From assembly GCF_002968635.1 (NCBI RefSeq), contig NZ_PVBN01000016.1:60611-124610 (forward strand): a stretch of 64,000 nucleotides of DNA. The letters are read 5' to 3'. The translations under genes were made by a program, and so were the position numbers. Positions 50,876 through 60,685 of this stretch are shown piece after piece (the first letter of the stretch is position 1; each line of letters opens with the position of its first letter). Origin of the DNA: Neorhizobium alkalisoli (lineage in GTDB: Bacteria; Pseudomonadota; Alphaproteobacteria; Rhizobiales; Rhizobiaceae). The notes under the pieces are model-generated. The model worked only from the letters and a program-made list of their open reading frames with translations, was not told the DNA's origin and did no database searches.

Positions 50876-53800
50876 ATGGCCGTCAGGCAGAATCCGAAGC
50901 GTGAAAAACAGATCGAAAACGCGCGTAAGGTTGCCGCTCAAGACAAGGGACCGTTTCTCGATCCCGTCATCCTGTTTGGCCGGGCCAGCAATGACGACCT
51001 CGAGAACTATACTCCTGAAATGTTGGCCCTGTCGGCAAGACATGCGGCCGAACGGCTGAATGCCTGGACGCGGGTGAGGGCTGACATCACGGTAACGCCG
51101 GTAGCCGGCGTCGAGCCCAAAGGGGTCCCGGTTTCCGTCTTGACGATCGTCGATCGGAACATGCCTTTCCTCTTCGATTCGGTCATGGGTGAGGTGACGG
51201 CCACCCATCGTGACCTGGTGATGGCAGTCCATCCGATACTGCTTCTTGAGCCCGGCAAGGAGCCGGTGCTGCGCTCCAATGAGAATCCCGGGAATCCGGC
51301 TCATCACGTAAGTCTCATCCAGATCCATATCGCTCCGCTGACGAAAGAACAGTCGACGGCGCTGTGCGAGCGCCTTCGTTACATCCTCGATCAGGTGCAT
51401 CTGTCTATCTCCGACTGGAGCGCGATGCTGGATGTTCTCAAAGGCGCGGCCGGCCAACTCCACAACTCCATGAGCCGCAGGAAGGTCGATCGCGAAGAGG
51501 CGCTCGCATTCCTGGAATGGCTGCGCGACGACAATTTCACCTTTCTCGGCATGCGGGAATACGTCTATTCCGGCAAGGGTCCGGAAGCAAAGGTGGAGCG
51601 CGGCAAAGGGCGTGGCCTCGGCATATTGTCAGATCCGGACGTCCTGGTGCTGCGCCAGGGCAAGGACGCCGTGACGACCACGCCGGAAATCCTCGAATTT
51701 CTCGACGGACCGGATTTTCTCATCGTCACGAAAGCAAACGTGAAGTCCGTCGTCCACCGTCGCGCCTATATGGACTATATCGGCGTCAAGCGGTTCGACG
51801 AGAATGGCGAAGTCGTCGGAGAGCTGCGCATCGTCGGCCTCTTCACCGCCACCGCCTATACCCACTCCGTTCGCGATATCCCGCTCCTGCGCGCCAAGAC
51901 GGCCAGGATCGAGGAGCACTTCGGCTTCGACCCGGACAGCCATTCGGGCCGCATGCTGGCAAATACGCTGGAATCCTATCCGCGTGACGATCTTTTCCAG
52001 ATCGACACCGACCTGCTGGCTCGCTTCTGCGAGCAGATCATGGAATTGAGCGAACGGCCTCGGGTACGCGCACTGCCTCGCATCGACCATTTCGATCGTT
52101 TCGTCTCTGTGATCATCTACGTTCCACGCGAAGATTACAATTCGCTGGTGCGCGAAAAGGTCGGCGACTACCTCGCAAATATCTACGAAGGCCATGTCTC
52201 TGCCTATTATCCGGCCTTTCCGGAAGGCGGCTTGGCCCGCGTGCATATGATCGTAGGCCGGCGCGGGGGCAAAACCCCACGCATTCCGCAGGCAAAGCTC
52301 GAAGAGGCAATCCGGCTTATCGCAACGCCTTGGGAGGATCGTTTCGCCGCCCTGGCAAAGCAAGGCCCGCGCCTCTCCGTAACGCAGGCTTTCCAGGAAG
52401 CTTTTTCGCCCGAGGAGACCTTCGACGATCTTCCGGATATCGTCGCCTGTGCTGCCGGTGAGACGATCCGCATCGCCTTCTATCGCCGCCCCGCCGATAC
52501 TCCCAACACCGTTTCGCTGAAAATCTTCCACCAGGGCCGACACCTCTCGCTCTCCCGCCGTGTGCCGCTTCTCGAAAACCTGGGGTTCCACGTCGTCAGC
52601 GAGCAGACTTTCGAGCTCTATGTCGGGCCGGAGAATGACCGCAAACTGGTCGTGCTGCACGACATGGAACTGCAGGTCAACGATGCGCGGGAAATTGAGC
52701 TCCCCCGTGAAGGTCTGTTGTTGGAGGAGGCGTTCCTTTCGGCATTCGAAGGCATGATCGACAATGACGGCCTGAACCGGCTGGTGCTGCTCGCCGGACT
52801 GTCCGCACGGGAAGTCACCGTGCTGCGGGCCTATTCCCGATATCTTCGACAGACCGGCATCGTCTATTCGCAGAACTATATCGCCGACACGCTGAACAAA
52901 TATCCCGCCATTTCGGCCGCCATCTTCCGTCTCTTCCGCGATGGCTTCAATCCGAAGCTTGGCGAGAAGGTGCGACTGAAGAAACTCACGGAAATCCACT
53001 CCGAGATCGAAGCCGCTCTCGGCAATGTCCCGAACCTCGACGAGGACCGGACGCTGCGTCGTTTCGTCAATGCCGTCGATGCCACCCTGCGGACGAACTA
53101 CTTCCAGCGCGACGCTCAAGGCGCGCCAAGACGGATGCTGGCCTTCAAGCTCGATCCGAAGCTGCTTGACGGGCTGCCCGAGCCGAGACCGTTCCGCGAG
53201 ATCTTTGTCTACGGCACCGAGGTTGAAGGCGTGCATCTACGCTTCGGGAGGGTTGCTCGTGGCGGTTTGCGCTGGTCGGATCGCGGCGAAGATTACCGAA
53301 CCGAGGTCCTGGGCCTCGTGAAGGCGCAGCAGGTAAAGAACGCGGTCATCGTGCCGGTCGGAGCCAAGGGCGGCTTCTTCCCCAAAATGCTGCCCCTCGG
53401 CGGCTCTCGCGACGAAATCTTCAACGCCGGGCGGGACGCCTACAAGACCTATATCAGGACACTGCTCTCCATCACCGACAACATCGTCGATGGCGAGATC
53501 GTAGCGCCGGCAAATACGTTGCGCATCGACGGCGACGACCCATATTTCGTTGTTGCCGCCGACAAGGGCACCGCCACCTTCTCGGATACCGCCAACGGAT
53601 TGGCCCAGGAAGCCGGCTTCTGGCTGGACGATGCCTTCGCCTCCGGAGGCTCTGCCGGTTATGACCATAAGAAGATGGGCATCACCGCGCGCGGCGCTTG
53701 GGAAGCCGTCAAGCGGCTTTTCCGGGAGAAGGACATCGATATCCAGACCACCCCCTTCACCGTGGCGGGCGTCGGAGACATGTCAGGCGACGTCTTCGGC

Positions 53801-55642
53801 AACGGGATGCTACTGTCCCGCAAGATCAGGCTCATCGCGGCCTTCGATCACCGCGACATCTTCATCGATCCCGATCCGGACACCGAAAAATCCTTTGTTG
53901 AACGCGAACGGCTCTTCGCCCTGCCGCGATCGAGCTGGCAGGATTACGACCGGACGACGATGTCCAAAGGCGGCATGATCATTTCTCGAACCGAGAAAGC
54001 CGTTAAGCTGACTACGGAAGCGGCGGCGGCGATCGGCATCGACAAGACGACAGCGACACCTTTCGAGATCATGACGGCGATCCTGAAGAGCCCGGTCGAC
54101 CTGCTCTGGTTCGGCGGTATCGGCACATATATCAAGGCCGCTTCCGAAGCAGACATCGACGTCGGCGACCGCGCCAACGATTCCATCCGCGTCACGGCGG
54201 CCGAGATACGTGCGAGCGTGATCGGCGAGGGCGCCAATCTCGGCGTCACCCAAAAGGGCCGCATCGCCTATTCGCTAGCCGGCGGGCGCTGCAATTCGGA
54301 CGCGATCGACAATTCCGCAGGCGTCAATTCCTCGGACGTCGAGGTGAATATCAAGATCGCGCTCAATTCGGCGATGCAGGGCGGCCGGTTGACGCGGGAG
54401 AAGCGCAACCAGCTTCTCGCCTCGATGACCGACGAGGTTGCAGGCCTCGTGCTGCGCAACAATTACCTTCAACCGCTGGCGATCTCCCTGACCGAAAGAA
54501 AAGGCGTCGCCAACCGGGAAGAGCTGTCGCGCCTCATGTCGGTGCTGGAAAGCCAGGGCCTCCTGAACCGTAAGGTGGAGACGCTTCCCGATGATAGCGA
54601 GCTGGCCGAACGGTATGCCTCCAACCGCCCGCTGACCCGACCGGAAATCGGCATTCTCCTCTCCTATTCGAAGATCGTCCTGTTCGACGCATTGATCGAT
54701 AGCTCGATCCCGGACGACCCTTATTTTTCTGCCATCCTGAAGGCCTACTTCCCTGCGAAGATGCAGAAGCCTTACGCAGCCGATATCGAGAATCACCGCC
54801 TGCATCGGGAGATCGTGGCAACCGCCTTGGCCAATGAGACCATCAACCGCGGTGGACCCGGCTTCGTGCAGTTGATGAGCGACGTGACGGGTGCGGCGGC
54901 GTCCAATGTCGTCAAGGCAGCCTTTCTGGCACGCGATAGTTTCGACTTGCCGAAGCTATGGGCCGAAATCGATGCATTGGACGGCAAGATTTCGGGTCAG
55001 GTGCAGAACGATCTCTACGCTCGCACCAGCCTGATCTTCGCTGAAGCCACGCGACTCATTCTACAGACCCAGGTGGGCGCCGGGGATATGGCCGGAGCCA
55101 TGAGCCGGCTCAGAGCTGCAATCAAGGGCCTGCGATCCTCCATCACCGCAGGAACCATTCTGGAAACCGCCTCACAGGCGGCGGAACTTGAAGCCCAGGG
55201 CGTTCCTCCGGCGGTCGCACGGGAAATCCTGCTGTTGCCCACCCTGGTTCTCCTGCCCGAGATCATGCTGGTTGCCGACCGCACCGGCGAGACCATGGCG
55301 CGCGCGACGGAGAGCTATTTTGCGGTAACGGACACTTTCCGCATCAACCGACTGATCGGTGCCGGCGAGCGCATTGCCACCTCGGACCATTATGAGAGCT
55401 TGGCGCTTTCGCGCAGCCTGCTGCAGATCGCCTCGGCCCGGCGCGACATCATCATTGCCGCCCTCACCGCCCATCCAAAGGAAAAGAAGCCGCTGGAAGC
55501 CTGGGTCGGTAATGACCGGATGCGGGTGAACCGGATCGGAGCGGAACTGATGGCCTTGAGCGAGGGCAGCGATCTCACGCTTCCCAAGATCACCGTAGCC
55601 GCCGGGCTTCTCGGAGACCTCGCACGCGAACCGGCAATTTAG
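50876..55642 (+). CDS. gdh: NAD-specific glutamate dehydrogenase, large (180-kDa) class
   Basis: This 1,588-aa enzyme deaminates glutamate to 2-oxoglutarate. A long N-terminal region (about 1-700, with ACT-like segments such as IVDRNMPFLFDSVMGEVTATH) precedes the dehydrogenase core: RGGLRWSDRGEDYRTEVLGL and KNAVIVPVGAKGGFF (catalytic Lys near 830), VAGVGDMSGDVFGNGMLLS for NAD binding, and ANLGVTQKGRIAYSLAGGR. The C-terminal 450 residues are helical. AAAGGGGAGGG precedes the ATG. Length is typical of the class. Large GDHs usually serve glutamate catabolism. Confidence 0.97.
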   Translation: MAVRQNPKREKQIENARKVAAQDKGPFLDPVILFGRASNDDLENYTPEMLALSARHAAERLNAWTRVRADITVTPVAGVEPKGVPVSVLTIVDRNMPFLFDSVMGEVTATHRDLVMAVHPILLLEPGKEPVLRSNENPGNPAHHVSLIQIHIAPLTKEQSTALCERLRYILDQVHLSISDWSAMLDVLKGAAGQLHNSMSRRKVDREEALAFLEWLRDDNFTFLGMREYVYSGKGPEAKVERGKGRGLGILSDPDVLVLRQGKDAVTTTPEILEFLDGPDFLIVTKANVKSVVHRRAYMDYIGVKRFDENGEVVGELRIVGLFTATAYTHSVRDIPLLRAKTARIEEHFGFDPDSHSGRMLANTLESYPRDDLFQIDTDLLARFCEQIMELSERPRVRALPRIDHFDRFVSVIIYVPREDYNSLVREKVGDYLANIYEGHVSAYYPAFPEGGLARVHMIVGRRGGKTPRIPQAKLEEAIRLIATPWEDRFAALAKQGPRLSVTQAFQEAFSPEETFDDLPDIVACAAGETIRIAFYRRPADTPNTVSLKIFHQGRHLSLSRRVPLLENLGFHVVSEQTFELYVGPENDRKLVVLHDMELQVNDAREIELPREGLLLEEAFLSAFEGMIDNDGLNRLVLLAGLSAREVTVLRAYSRYLRQTGIVYSQNYIADTLNKYPAISAAIFRLFRDGFNPKLGEKVRLKKLTEIHSEIEAALGNVPNLDEDRTLRRFVNAVDATLRTNYFQRDAQGAPRRMLAFKLDPKLLDGLPEPRPFREIFVYGTEVEGVHLRFGRVARGGLRWSDRGEDYRTEVLGLVKAQQVKNAVIVPVGAKGGFFPKMLPLGGSRDEIFNAGRDAYKTYIRTLLSITDNIVDGEIVAPANTLRIDGDDPYFVVAADKGTATFSDTANGLAQEAGFWLDDAFASGGSAGYDHKKMGITARGAWEAVKRLFREKDIDIQTTPFTVAGVGDMSGDVFGNGMLLSRKIRLIAAFDHRDIFIDPDPDTEKSFVERERLFALPRSSWQDYDRTTMSKGGMIISRTEKAVKLTTEAAAAIGIDKTTATPFEIMTAILKSPVDLLWFGGIGTYIKAASEADIDVGDRANDSIRVTAAEIRASVIGEGANLGVTQKGRIAYSLAGGRCNSDAIDNSAGVNSSDVEVNIKIALNSAMQGGRLTREKRNQLLASMTDEVAGLVLRNNYLQPLAISLTERKGVANREELSRLMSVLESQGLLNRKVETLPDDSELAERYASNRPLTRPEIGILLSYSKIVLFDALIDSSIPDDPYFSAILKAYFPAKMQKPYAADIENHRLHREIVATALANETINRGGPGFVQLMSDVTGAAASNVVKAAFLARDSFDLPKLWAEIDALDGKISGQVQNDLYARTSLIFAEATRLILQTQVGAGDMAGAMSRLRAAIKGLRSSITAGTILETASQAAELEAQGVPPAVAREILLLPTLVLLPEIMLVADRTGETMARATESYFAVTDTFRINRLIGAGERIATSDHYESLALSRSLLQIASARRDIIIAALTAHPKEKKPLEAWVGNDRMRVNRIGAELMALSEGSDLTLPKITVAAGLLGDLAREPAI

Positions 55643-55650
55643 CCAAAAAA

Positions 55651-55680
55651 GGAGGAACCGCTGGTCATCCGGCGGCCTCC
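55651..55680 (+). terminator. Stem-loop after glutamate dehydrogenase gene
   Basis: GGAGG..CCGCTGG (55651-55663) pairs with CCGGCGG CCTCC (55668-55680) around TCAT, with a two-base bulge and one T-G pair. There is no T-run after it, so termination is not certain. Confidence 0.45.
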
Positions 55681-55797
55681 AACATGATCGTGGGATTTTC
55701 AGGCGGGGCATAACACAGCTAGGTCGCCTCGGGAATTTTTACCAGAACGAGCTTCATTGCCTGGAAGAGGCTTTGAGCGCGCTGACGCGGGGGGAAG

Positions 55798-57198
55798 ATG
55801 GCTGTTCGTGGGATTGAGGGAGCGCCGGCGAGATCCAGCCGGCGCGGGATCTGGGGCTGGATGCTCTTCGACTGGGCCGCCCAGCCTTTCTTCACCGTCG
55901 TCACCACCTTCGTCTTCGGCCCTTATTTCGTCGCTCGATTGACCAGCGATCCTGTCTCGGCGCAGGCGGCCTGGAGCAACATGGCGACGATCTCCTCGAT
56001 CACAATCGCCATCCTCTCGCCGATCCTCGGTGCGATCGCCGATCAATCGGGTCCGAGAAAGCCATGGATCGCGTTTTTCGCGGCCGTCAAAATCACCTGC
56101 GTCTCAATGCTGTGGTTCGCGGCACCGGGCTCGCCGATCATATGGCCGCTGATCTTCATGATCCTGGCCTCGGTCGCAGCCGAGTTTTCCACCGTCTTCA
56201 ACGATTCCATGATGCCGCGGCTGGTCAGCAAGGACGAGGTCGGCAGAGTTTCGAATGTAGCCTGGGGGCTCGGTTATCTCGGTGGAATGATCGTCTTGAT
56301 CGCAATAGTGGCGCTCCTCGCAGCAAGCCCGGATACCGGACTGACCCTGATCGGCATTCCCCCGCTGTTCGGGCTCGACCCTCATCTTGGAGAAGACGCC
56401 CGCATTACCGGCCCGATCGCCGCGCTTTGGTATTTCCTCTTCATCCTTCCCATGTTCTTCTTCACGCCCGACACCAAGAAGGCCATGCCCTTCGCGGAGG
56501 CCGTACGCTCCGGCCTGCAAGAGCTTGCAGGCACCGTCCGTGAACTGAAGCAGAGGAAGGGCATCTCCAGGTTCCTGATCGCGCGTATGCTCTACCAGGA
56601 CGGCGTCAACGGCGTGCTGATCCTTGGTGGCACCTTCGCCGCGGGGATGTTCGGCTGGGCCACGATCGAGATCGGCATCTTCGGGATTCTGCTGAATGTC
56701 GTTGCGATCTTCGGCTGTATCGCCGCCGGTGCGCTCGACAAGGCGATGGGCTCGAAGCGTGTTGTCGCAGCGAGCCTCGTATGTCTGCTGATCGCCACCC
56801 TCGGCATTGTCTCGACCGGCCCGGGTTTCGTCTTCTTCGGCATGCTTCCGCTGTCCATGGATGACGGCGGAGGGCTTTTCGGCACGGCGGCTGAAAAGGC
56901 CTATCTGCTGTTCGGCCTGTTGATAGGTGTTGCTTTCGGCCCGGTGCAGGCCTCGTCGCGCTCCTACCTTGCCCGCAGCGTCAGCTCTTCCGAAGCCGGC
57001 CGTTATTTCGGCATCTATGCGCTGTCGGGCAGGGCCACCAGTTTCATGGCAACCCTCTTCTTCTCGCTGGCCACTTATGCGACCGGATCGGCGCGGCTCG
57101 GAATGGCCACGCTGATCCTTTTCCTGCTGGCCGGATTCCTCTTGCTGCTGGCGACGCCATACCCGGCCGACAACCCCGACACCGCCACGGAAAGCTAG
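55798..57198 (+). CDS. MFS transporter, UMF1/Atg22-like
   Basis: This 466-aa protein has around 12 hydrophobic segments. WGWMLFDWAAQPFFTVVTTFVFGPYFV at the N-terminus and the later LFGLLIGVAFGPVQASSRSYLARSV match the UMF1 group related to yeast Atg22. In fungi these export amino acids from the vacuole; in bacteria the substrate is not known. GGGGGAAG lies 6 bases before ATG 55798. It converges with purH, with eight bases between the stops. Confidence 0.87.
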   Translation: MAVRGIEGAPARSSRRGIWGWMLFDWAAQPFFTVVTTFVFGPYFVARLTSDPVSAQAAWSNMATISSITIAILSPILGAIADQSGPRKPWIAFFAAVKITCVSMLWFAAPGSPIIWPLIFMILASVAAEFSTVFNDSMMPRLVSKDEVGRVSNVAWGLGYLGGMIVLIAIVALLAASPDTGLTLIGIPPLFGLDPHLGEDARITGPIAALWYFLFILPMFFFTPDTKKAMPFAEAVRSGLQELAGTVRELKQRKGISRFLIARMLYQDGVNGVLILGGTFAAGMFGWATIEIGIFGILLNVVAIFGCIAAGALDKAMGSKRVVAASLVCLLIATLGIVSTGPGFVFFGMLPLSMDDGGGLFGTAAEKAYLLFGLLIGVAFGPVQASSRSYLARSVSSSEAGRYFGIYALSGRATSFMATLFFSLATYATGSARLGMATLILFLLAGFLLLLATPYPADNPDTATES

Positions 57199-57206
57199 CC
57201 GGCTGA

Positions 57207-58823
57207 TCAGTGCCGGAAATGACGCATGCCGGTAAAGACCATGGCGACGTTGTGCTCGTCGGCAGCGGCAATCACCTCGTCATCGCGCATGGAGCCGCCC
57301 GGTTGGATAACCGCCGTTGCCCCAGCGGCAATTGCCGATAGCAGGCCATCGGCAAACGGAAAGAAAGCCTCCGAGGCGACGGCTGATCCTTTGGTCATCG
57401 GCTCCGCCCATCCCGAGGTTTTTGCCGCTTCCTCCGCCTTGATGGCGGCGATACGCGCGGAATCCACCCGGCTCATCTGGCCGGCGCCGATGCCCGCCGT
57501 CTGGCCGTCCTTGGCATAGACGATGGCGTTGGACTTCACGTGTTTGGCCACCTTGTAGGCGAACTTCATGTCATCCAGCTCACGCTCGCTCGGAGCCCGC
57601 TTCGTCACGACACGCAGATCGATATCCTCGATCATGCCGTTATCCCGGGTCTGGACGAGCAGGCCGCCCGAAACGGTCTTGGCGGTGATCCCCCGTGAAC
57701 GCGGATCCGGCAGGCCGCCGGTCACCAGCAGGCGCAGGTTTTTCTTCGTTGCAATGATTGCCTTGGCTTCGTCCGAAACTTCGGGAGCGATGATCACTTC
57801 GGTGAACAGCTTGACGATCTCTTCTGCAGTATCGCCGTCAAGAAGCTGGTTCAGTGCGATGATGCCGCCGAAGGCGGAGGTGGAATCGCAGGCGAGCGCA
57901 CGCAGATAAGCGTCCTTCAAGGTAAGGCCTGTTGCCACGCCGCAAGGATTGGCGTGCTTGATGATGGCACAGGCCGGCGCCTTTTCGGGTGCAAATTCGG
58001 CAATCAGCTCGAAAGCGCCATCCGTGTCGTTGATGTTGTTATAGGAAAGCTGCTTTCCTTGCAGAAGCTTTGCGGTGGCAACACCGGGGCGGTTTTCGCC
58101 GGTGACGTAGAAGCCTGCGCTCTGATGCGGGTTTTCGCCGTATCGCATCTCTTCCTTCAAGACACCGCCGATCGTCCGGTAGCGCGGAATTTCGATGTCG
58201 AGCGCTTCCGCAAACCAGTTGGAGATTGCCGTGTCATAGGCAGCAGTGCGGGCATAGGCCTTGGCGGCCAGCTTCTGACGGAAGGCGTAAACCGTTTGTC
58301 CTTCGTTGGTCCGCAGCGCTTCGATGAGCGCGGGATAGTCGGAAGGGTCGACGACGATCGTGACATAGGCATGGTTCTTGGCCGAGGCGCGGATCATCGC
58401 AGGGCCGCCGATATCGATGTTCTCCACGGTGGTCGGATAATCGCCGCCGGCGGCACGCACTTCTTCGAAGGGATAAAGATTGATGACGGCGAGATCGATG
58501 GCTTCGATCCCGTGCTCCTTCATCGCTGCGGCATGTTCCTGATCGTCGCGGATGGCGAGAAGCCCCCCATGCACGGTCGGATGCAACGTCTTCACGCGGC
58601 CGTCCATGATTTCCGGAAAACCCGTCACGTCCGACACGTCGGTCACGGGAAGGCCGGCCGCCGCGATCGCCTTGTGTGTTCCGCCCGTCGACAGCAGTCT
58701 CACGCCTTGAGAGACCAAAGCCTGGGCAAGCTCGATGATGCCGGTCTTGTCGGAGACCGAGAGCAGCGCGGTGCGAATTTTGATACGGTCGGGAACAGGG
58801 ATTTTTTTGGAAACGACGGCCAT
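57207..58823 (-). CDS. purH: Bifunctional AICAR transformylase / IMP cyclohydrolase
   Basis: This 538-aa enzyme performs the last two steps of IMP synthesis. The N-terminal MGS-like cyclohydrolase domain starts RTALLSVSDKTGIIELAQAL and has STGGTHKAIAAAGLPVTDVSD; the C-terminal transformylase domain has EEMRYGENPHQSAGFY, CAIIKHANPCGVA and the end PGGSMRDDEVIAAADEHNVAM. AGGAGAGACC precedes the ATG. Part of the minus-strand series after the heparinase-like gene (81 bases apart). Confidence 0.97.
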   Translation of the reverse strand: MAVVSKKIPVPDRIKIRTALLSVSDKTGIIELAQALVSQGVRLLSTGGTHKAIAAAGLPVTDVSDVTGFPEIMDGRVKTLHPTVHGGLLAIRDDQEHAAAMKEHGIEAIDLAVINLYPFEEVRAAGGDYPTTVENIDIGGPAMIRASAKNHAYVTIVVDPSDYPALIEALRTNEGQTVYAFRQKLAAKAYARTAAYDTAISNWFAEALDIEIPRYRTIGGVLKEEMRYGENPHQSAGFYVTGENRPGVATAKLLQGKQLSYNNINDTDGAFELIAEFAPEKAPACAIIKHANPCGVATGLTLKDAYLRALACDSTSAFGGIIALNQLLDGDTAEEIVKLFTEVIIAPEVSDEAKAIIATKKNLRLLVTGGLPDPRSRGITAKTVSGGLLVQTRDNGMIEDIDLRVVTKRAPSERELDDMKFAYKVAKHVKSNAIVYAKDGQTAGIGAGQMSRVDSARIAAIKAEEAAKTSGWAEPMTKGSAVASEAFFPFADGLLSAIAAGATAVIQPGGSMRDDEVIAAADEHNVAMVFTGMRHFRH

Positions 58824-58904
58824 CGGTCTCTCCTGGGAACGCGCCGCAAACCGGCGCTGCGAAGGATTGCCGCCGTTAGCATAGCTTCGGGCCTCAGGGG
58901 AAGC

Positions 58905-60587
58905 CTATTCGCCGCGCCTCAACATCCAACGGATGTCCGAAGTATGAGGCAGAGAGAACTCGATCACGAGCTGTTGGCTCGGTCTGGCACCGGAAACGTC
59001 CGCAAAAAAGATGTCCTCGTCGATCAGGACCTGCAGGCCGGGAGCGGCAAAAATCCACGTCTCGCCATCCGGCGCGCGCATGACGACGCTCTCTTCGTCA
59101 CGCCGCAGGAGCGTGATGGCCGGGTGGATATGGAACCGTGCCGCTGCGCCAAGGGGATCGTCTTCGGCCGCCTCTCCCTCGGGCGGGAACAACCGATCGT
59201 GCCCCTTGATCTTGTTGCCCTTGGCGTTGAGCCCGATCTCGCGTTCGTGCAGATAACCGAACTCGCGGCCATAGCCATTGTGCGTCGCCCGCAGCCAGTC
59301 GTTGCCATGCGGATCATCCCAACGCTCCACCTCCACCTCCGATACGCCGCCGAGCAAGATCGGGCCTGCGAGCCTGGAACGGGCAACGCGGCCGGAGGAG
59401 GTCTCGTTGAGTGTCACGGTCGAATGGGCTGCGGTCGAGCGGGTGATCTGCCGATAGGTGCGACTGCCATGTTTCGGCGCGCCGCTGTTGACGATGAAGC
59501 GATGCCGGCCGGAGGACATTTCGAAGGAGAGGCAACCCGCATGAGCCGCGCGTGAAAGCTCCGTCGAAAGCGCGTGCCCGGTATCGACGATCAGCGTGGT
59601 GCCTTCTGCCGAAAGGCGATGGTAGTTCATGTGCGGCAGGGCCTTGAACGGCTTTCCAGCGGTTTCGTCATACCGCAGCACGGACATCAGCTCGCTTGCC
59701 GGTGTCGCACTCGCCCCGTTGAACAGAGCAAGATCGCCGTCCTGGTGGCGGAAGAAACGCAGGGCGGGATACATCCGGTCGATCGTCGGGATGAGCTTCT
59801 GCGGCAGGTCGTGCCCCAGGTTGATATAGGTCTGGCGAAGTGGCAGAAGGTCGATGAGCAGGTCGAGCACCGCCCGCGGATTGCGCGATATATGGCCTCC
59901 GTCCGCCAATATCTGGCGCTCCAGTTCCCGGTCCAGCCGATTGCCTTCGCGGCGGATATAGGCGGCCCGCGTCGGCATCGAGATCGAGGCCATGGCGAGC
60001 GCGATCCGGAGCCTCAAACGGGTATCGCCTTCAGGCGTGCAGCCGGCAATCTTCCGCAGATAGCGCACCTGATAGGCCAGGCTTTTCATGAAGCGCCGGT
60101 AAAAACCCGCCTCGGCACCCTGCAGGACAACCGTGGAATGGGAGAGCCAGGCGATCACCCGCTCGGCCGCCACATTCGCCTCCCACGCCAAACCTTTCGG
60201 CCGTCGACCGTGGAGCGCGATCCAGTCTGCGACCACCTGCCGGACATGGGCGCAGCTGGCCTCGGTCTTGTTGGTGCGGATATGCCTGAGCCAGGCAAAC
60301 GAATGTAGCCGCTCGGCAAAGGCGCGAGATGGAAGCTCGACAGAAAACGGCGACTCTCCGTAGGTTTCCAGAATACGGCCAGCCAGGGGAAAACGGCCTT
60401 CCAGAATCTCTTCCGCCACAAAAGGGTCGAGTGACCTCAAGTCGGTGGGTGCGACGATCAATCGATCCGGCACATGGAGAGAAAAGGAGGTGACAGCCAG
60501 ACGCAATCCGGCCGACCGCCGGCAAAAGCGGCGCCAGATTTCCCGCAAGCCGTAGGAGAAGAGCTTCCGGCGATCTGCGAGCCGCAT
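58905..60587 (-). CDS. Heparinase II/III family protein
   Basis: This 560-aa protein has an N-terminal (alpha/alpha) toroid-like region (AWLRHIRTN..., WEANVAAERVIAWLSHSTVVL, AYIRREGNRLDRELERQILADGGHISRNP) and a C-terminal heparinase II/III beta-sandwich (STVTLNETSSGRVARSRL, RATHNGYGREFGYLHEREI). No Sec signal is evident. Family members are polysaccharide lyases, but in alphaproteobacteria this gene lies beside rsmB/purH and its substrate is unknown. ATG 60587 is preferred to a TTG at 60593. Confidence 0.88.
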   Translation of the reverse strand: MRLADRRKLFSYGLREIWRRFCRRSAGLRLAVTSFSLHVPDRLIVAPTDLRSLDPFVAEEILEGRFPLAGRILETYGESPFSVELPSRAFAERLHSFAWLRHIRTNKTEASCAHVRQVVADWIALHGRRPKGLAWEANVAAERVIAWLSHSTVVLQGAEAGFYRRFMKSLAYQVRYLRKIAGCTPEGDTRLRLRIALAMASISMPTRAAYIRREGNRLDRELERQILADGGHISRNPRAVLDLLIDLLPLRQTYINLGHDLPQKLIPTIDRMYPALRFFRHQDGDLALFNGASATPASELMSVLRYDETAGKPFKALPHMNYHRLSAEGTTLIVDTGHALSTELSRAAHAGCLSFEMSSGRHRFIVNSGAPKHGSRTYRQITRSTAAHSTVTLNETSSGRVARSRLAGPILLGGVSEVEVERWDDPHGNDWLRATHNGYGREFGYLHEREIGLNAKGNKIKGHDRLFPPEGEAAEDDPLGAAARFHIHPAITLLRRDEESVVMRAPDGETWIFAAPGLQVLIDEDIFFADVSGARPSQQLVIEFSLPHTSDIRWMLRRGE

Positions 60588-60685
60588 GGTCAATCTAGAA
60601 CACTCCGCAGGATTTAGCCTCCGGCCGGTCGGCCGGAATCACTTTAGCTCATTCGAAACAATGAGCTTGTATGGTGAACAAAGCC

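Noticed and set aside
51629..53236. 535-codon open frame on the minus strand inside the glutamate dehydrogenase gene
   Set aside because: Antisense shadow of a strongly supported 1,588-codon gene; no motif and no ribosome-binding site recognised.
57954..59555. Long open frame (533 codons) on the plus strand opposite purH and the heparinase-like gene
   Set aside because: It is antisense to two well-supported genes, has no family motif, and its residue make-up (Arg, Gly, His rich) is that of an antisense shadow in G+C-rich DNA.
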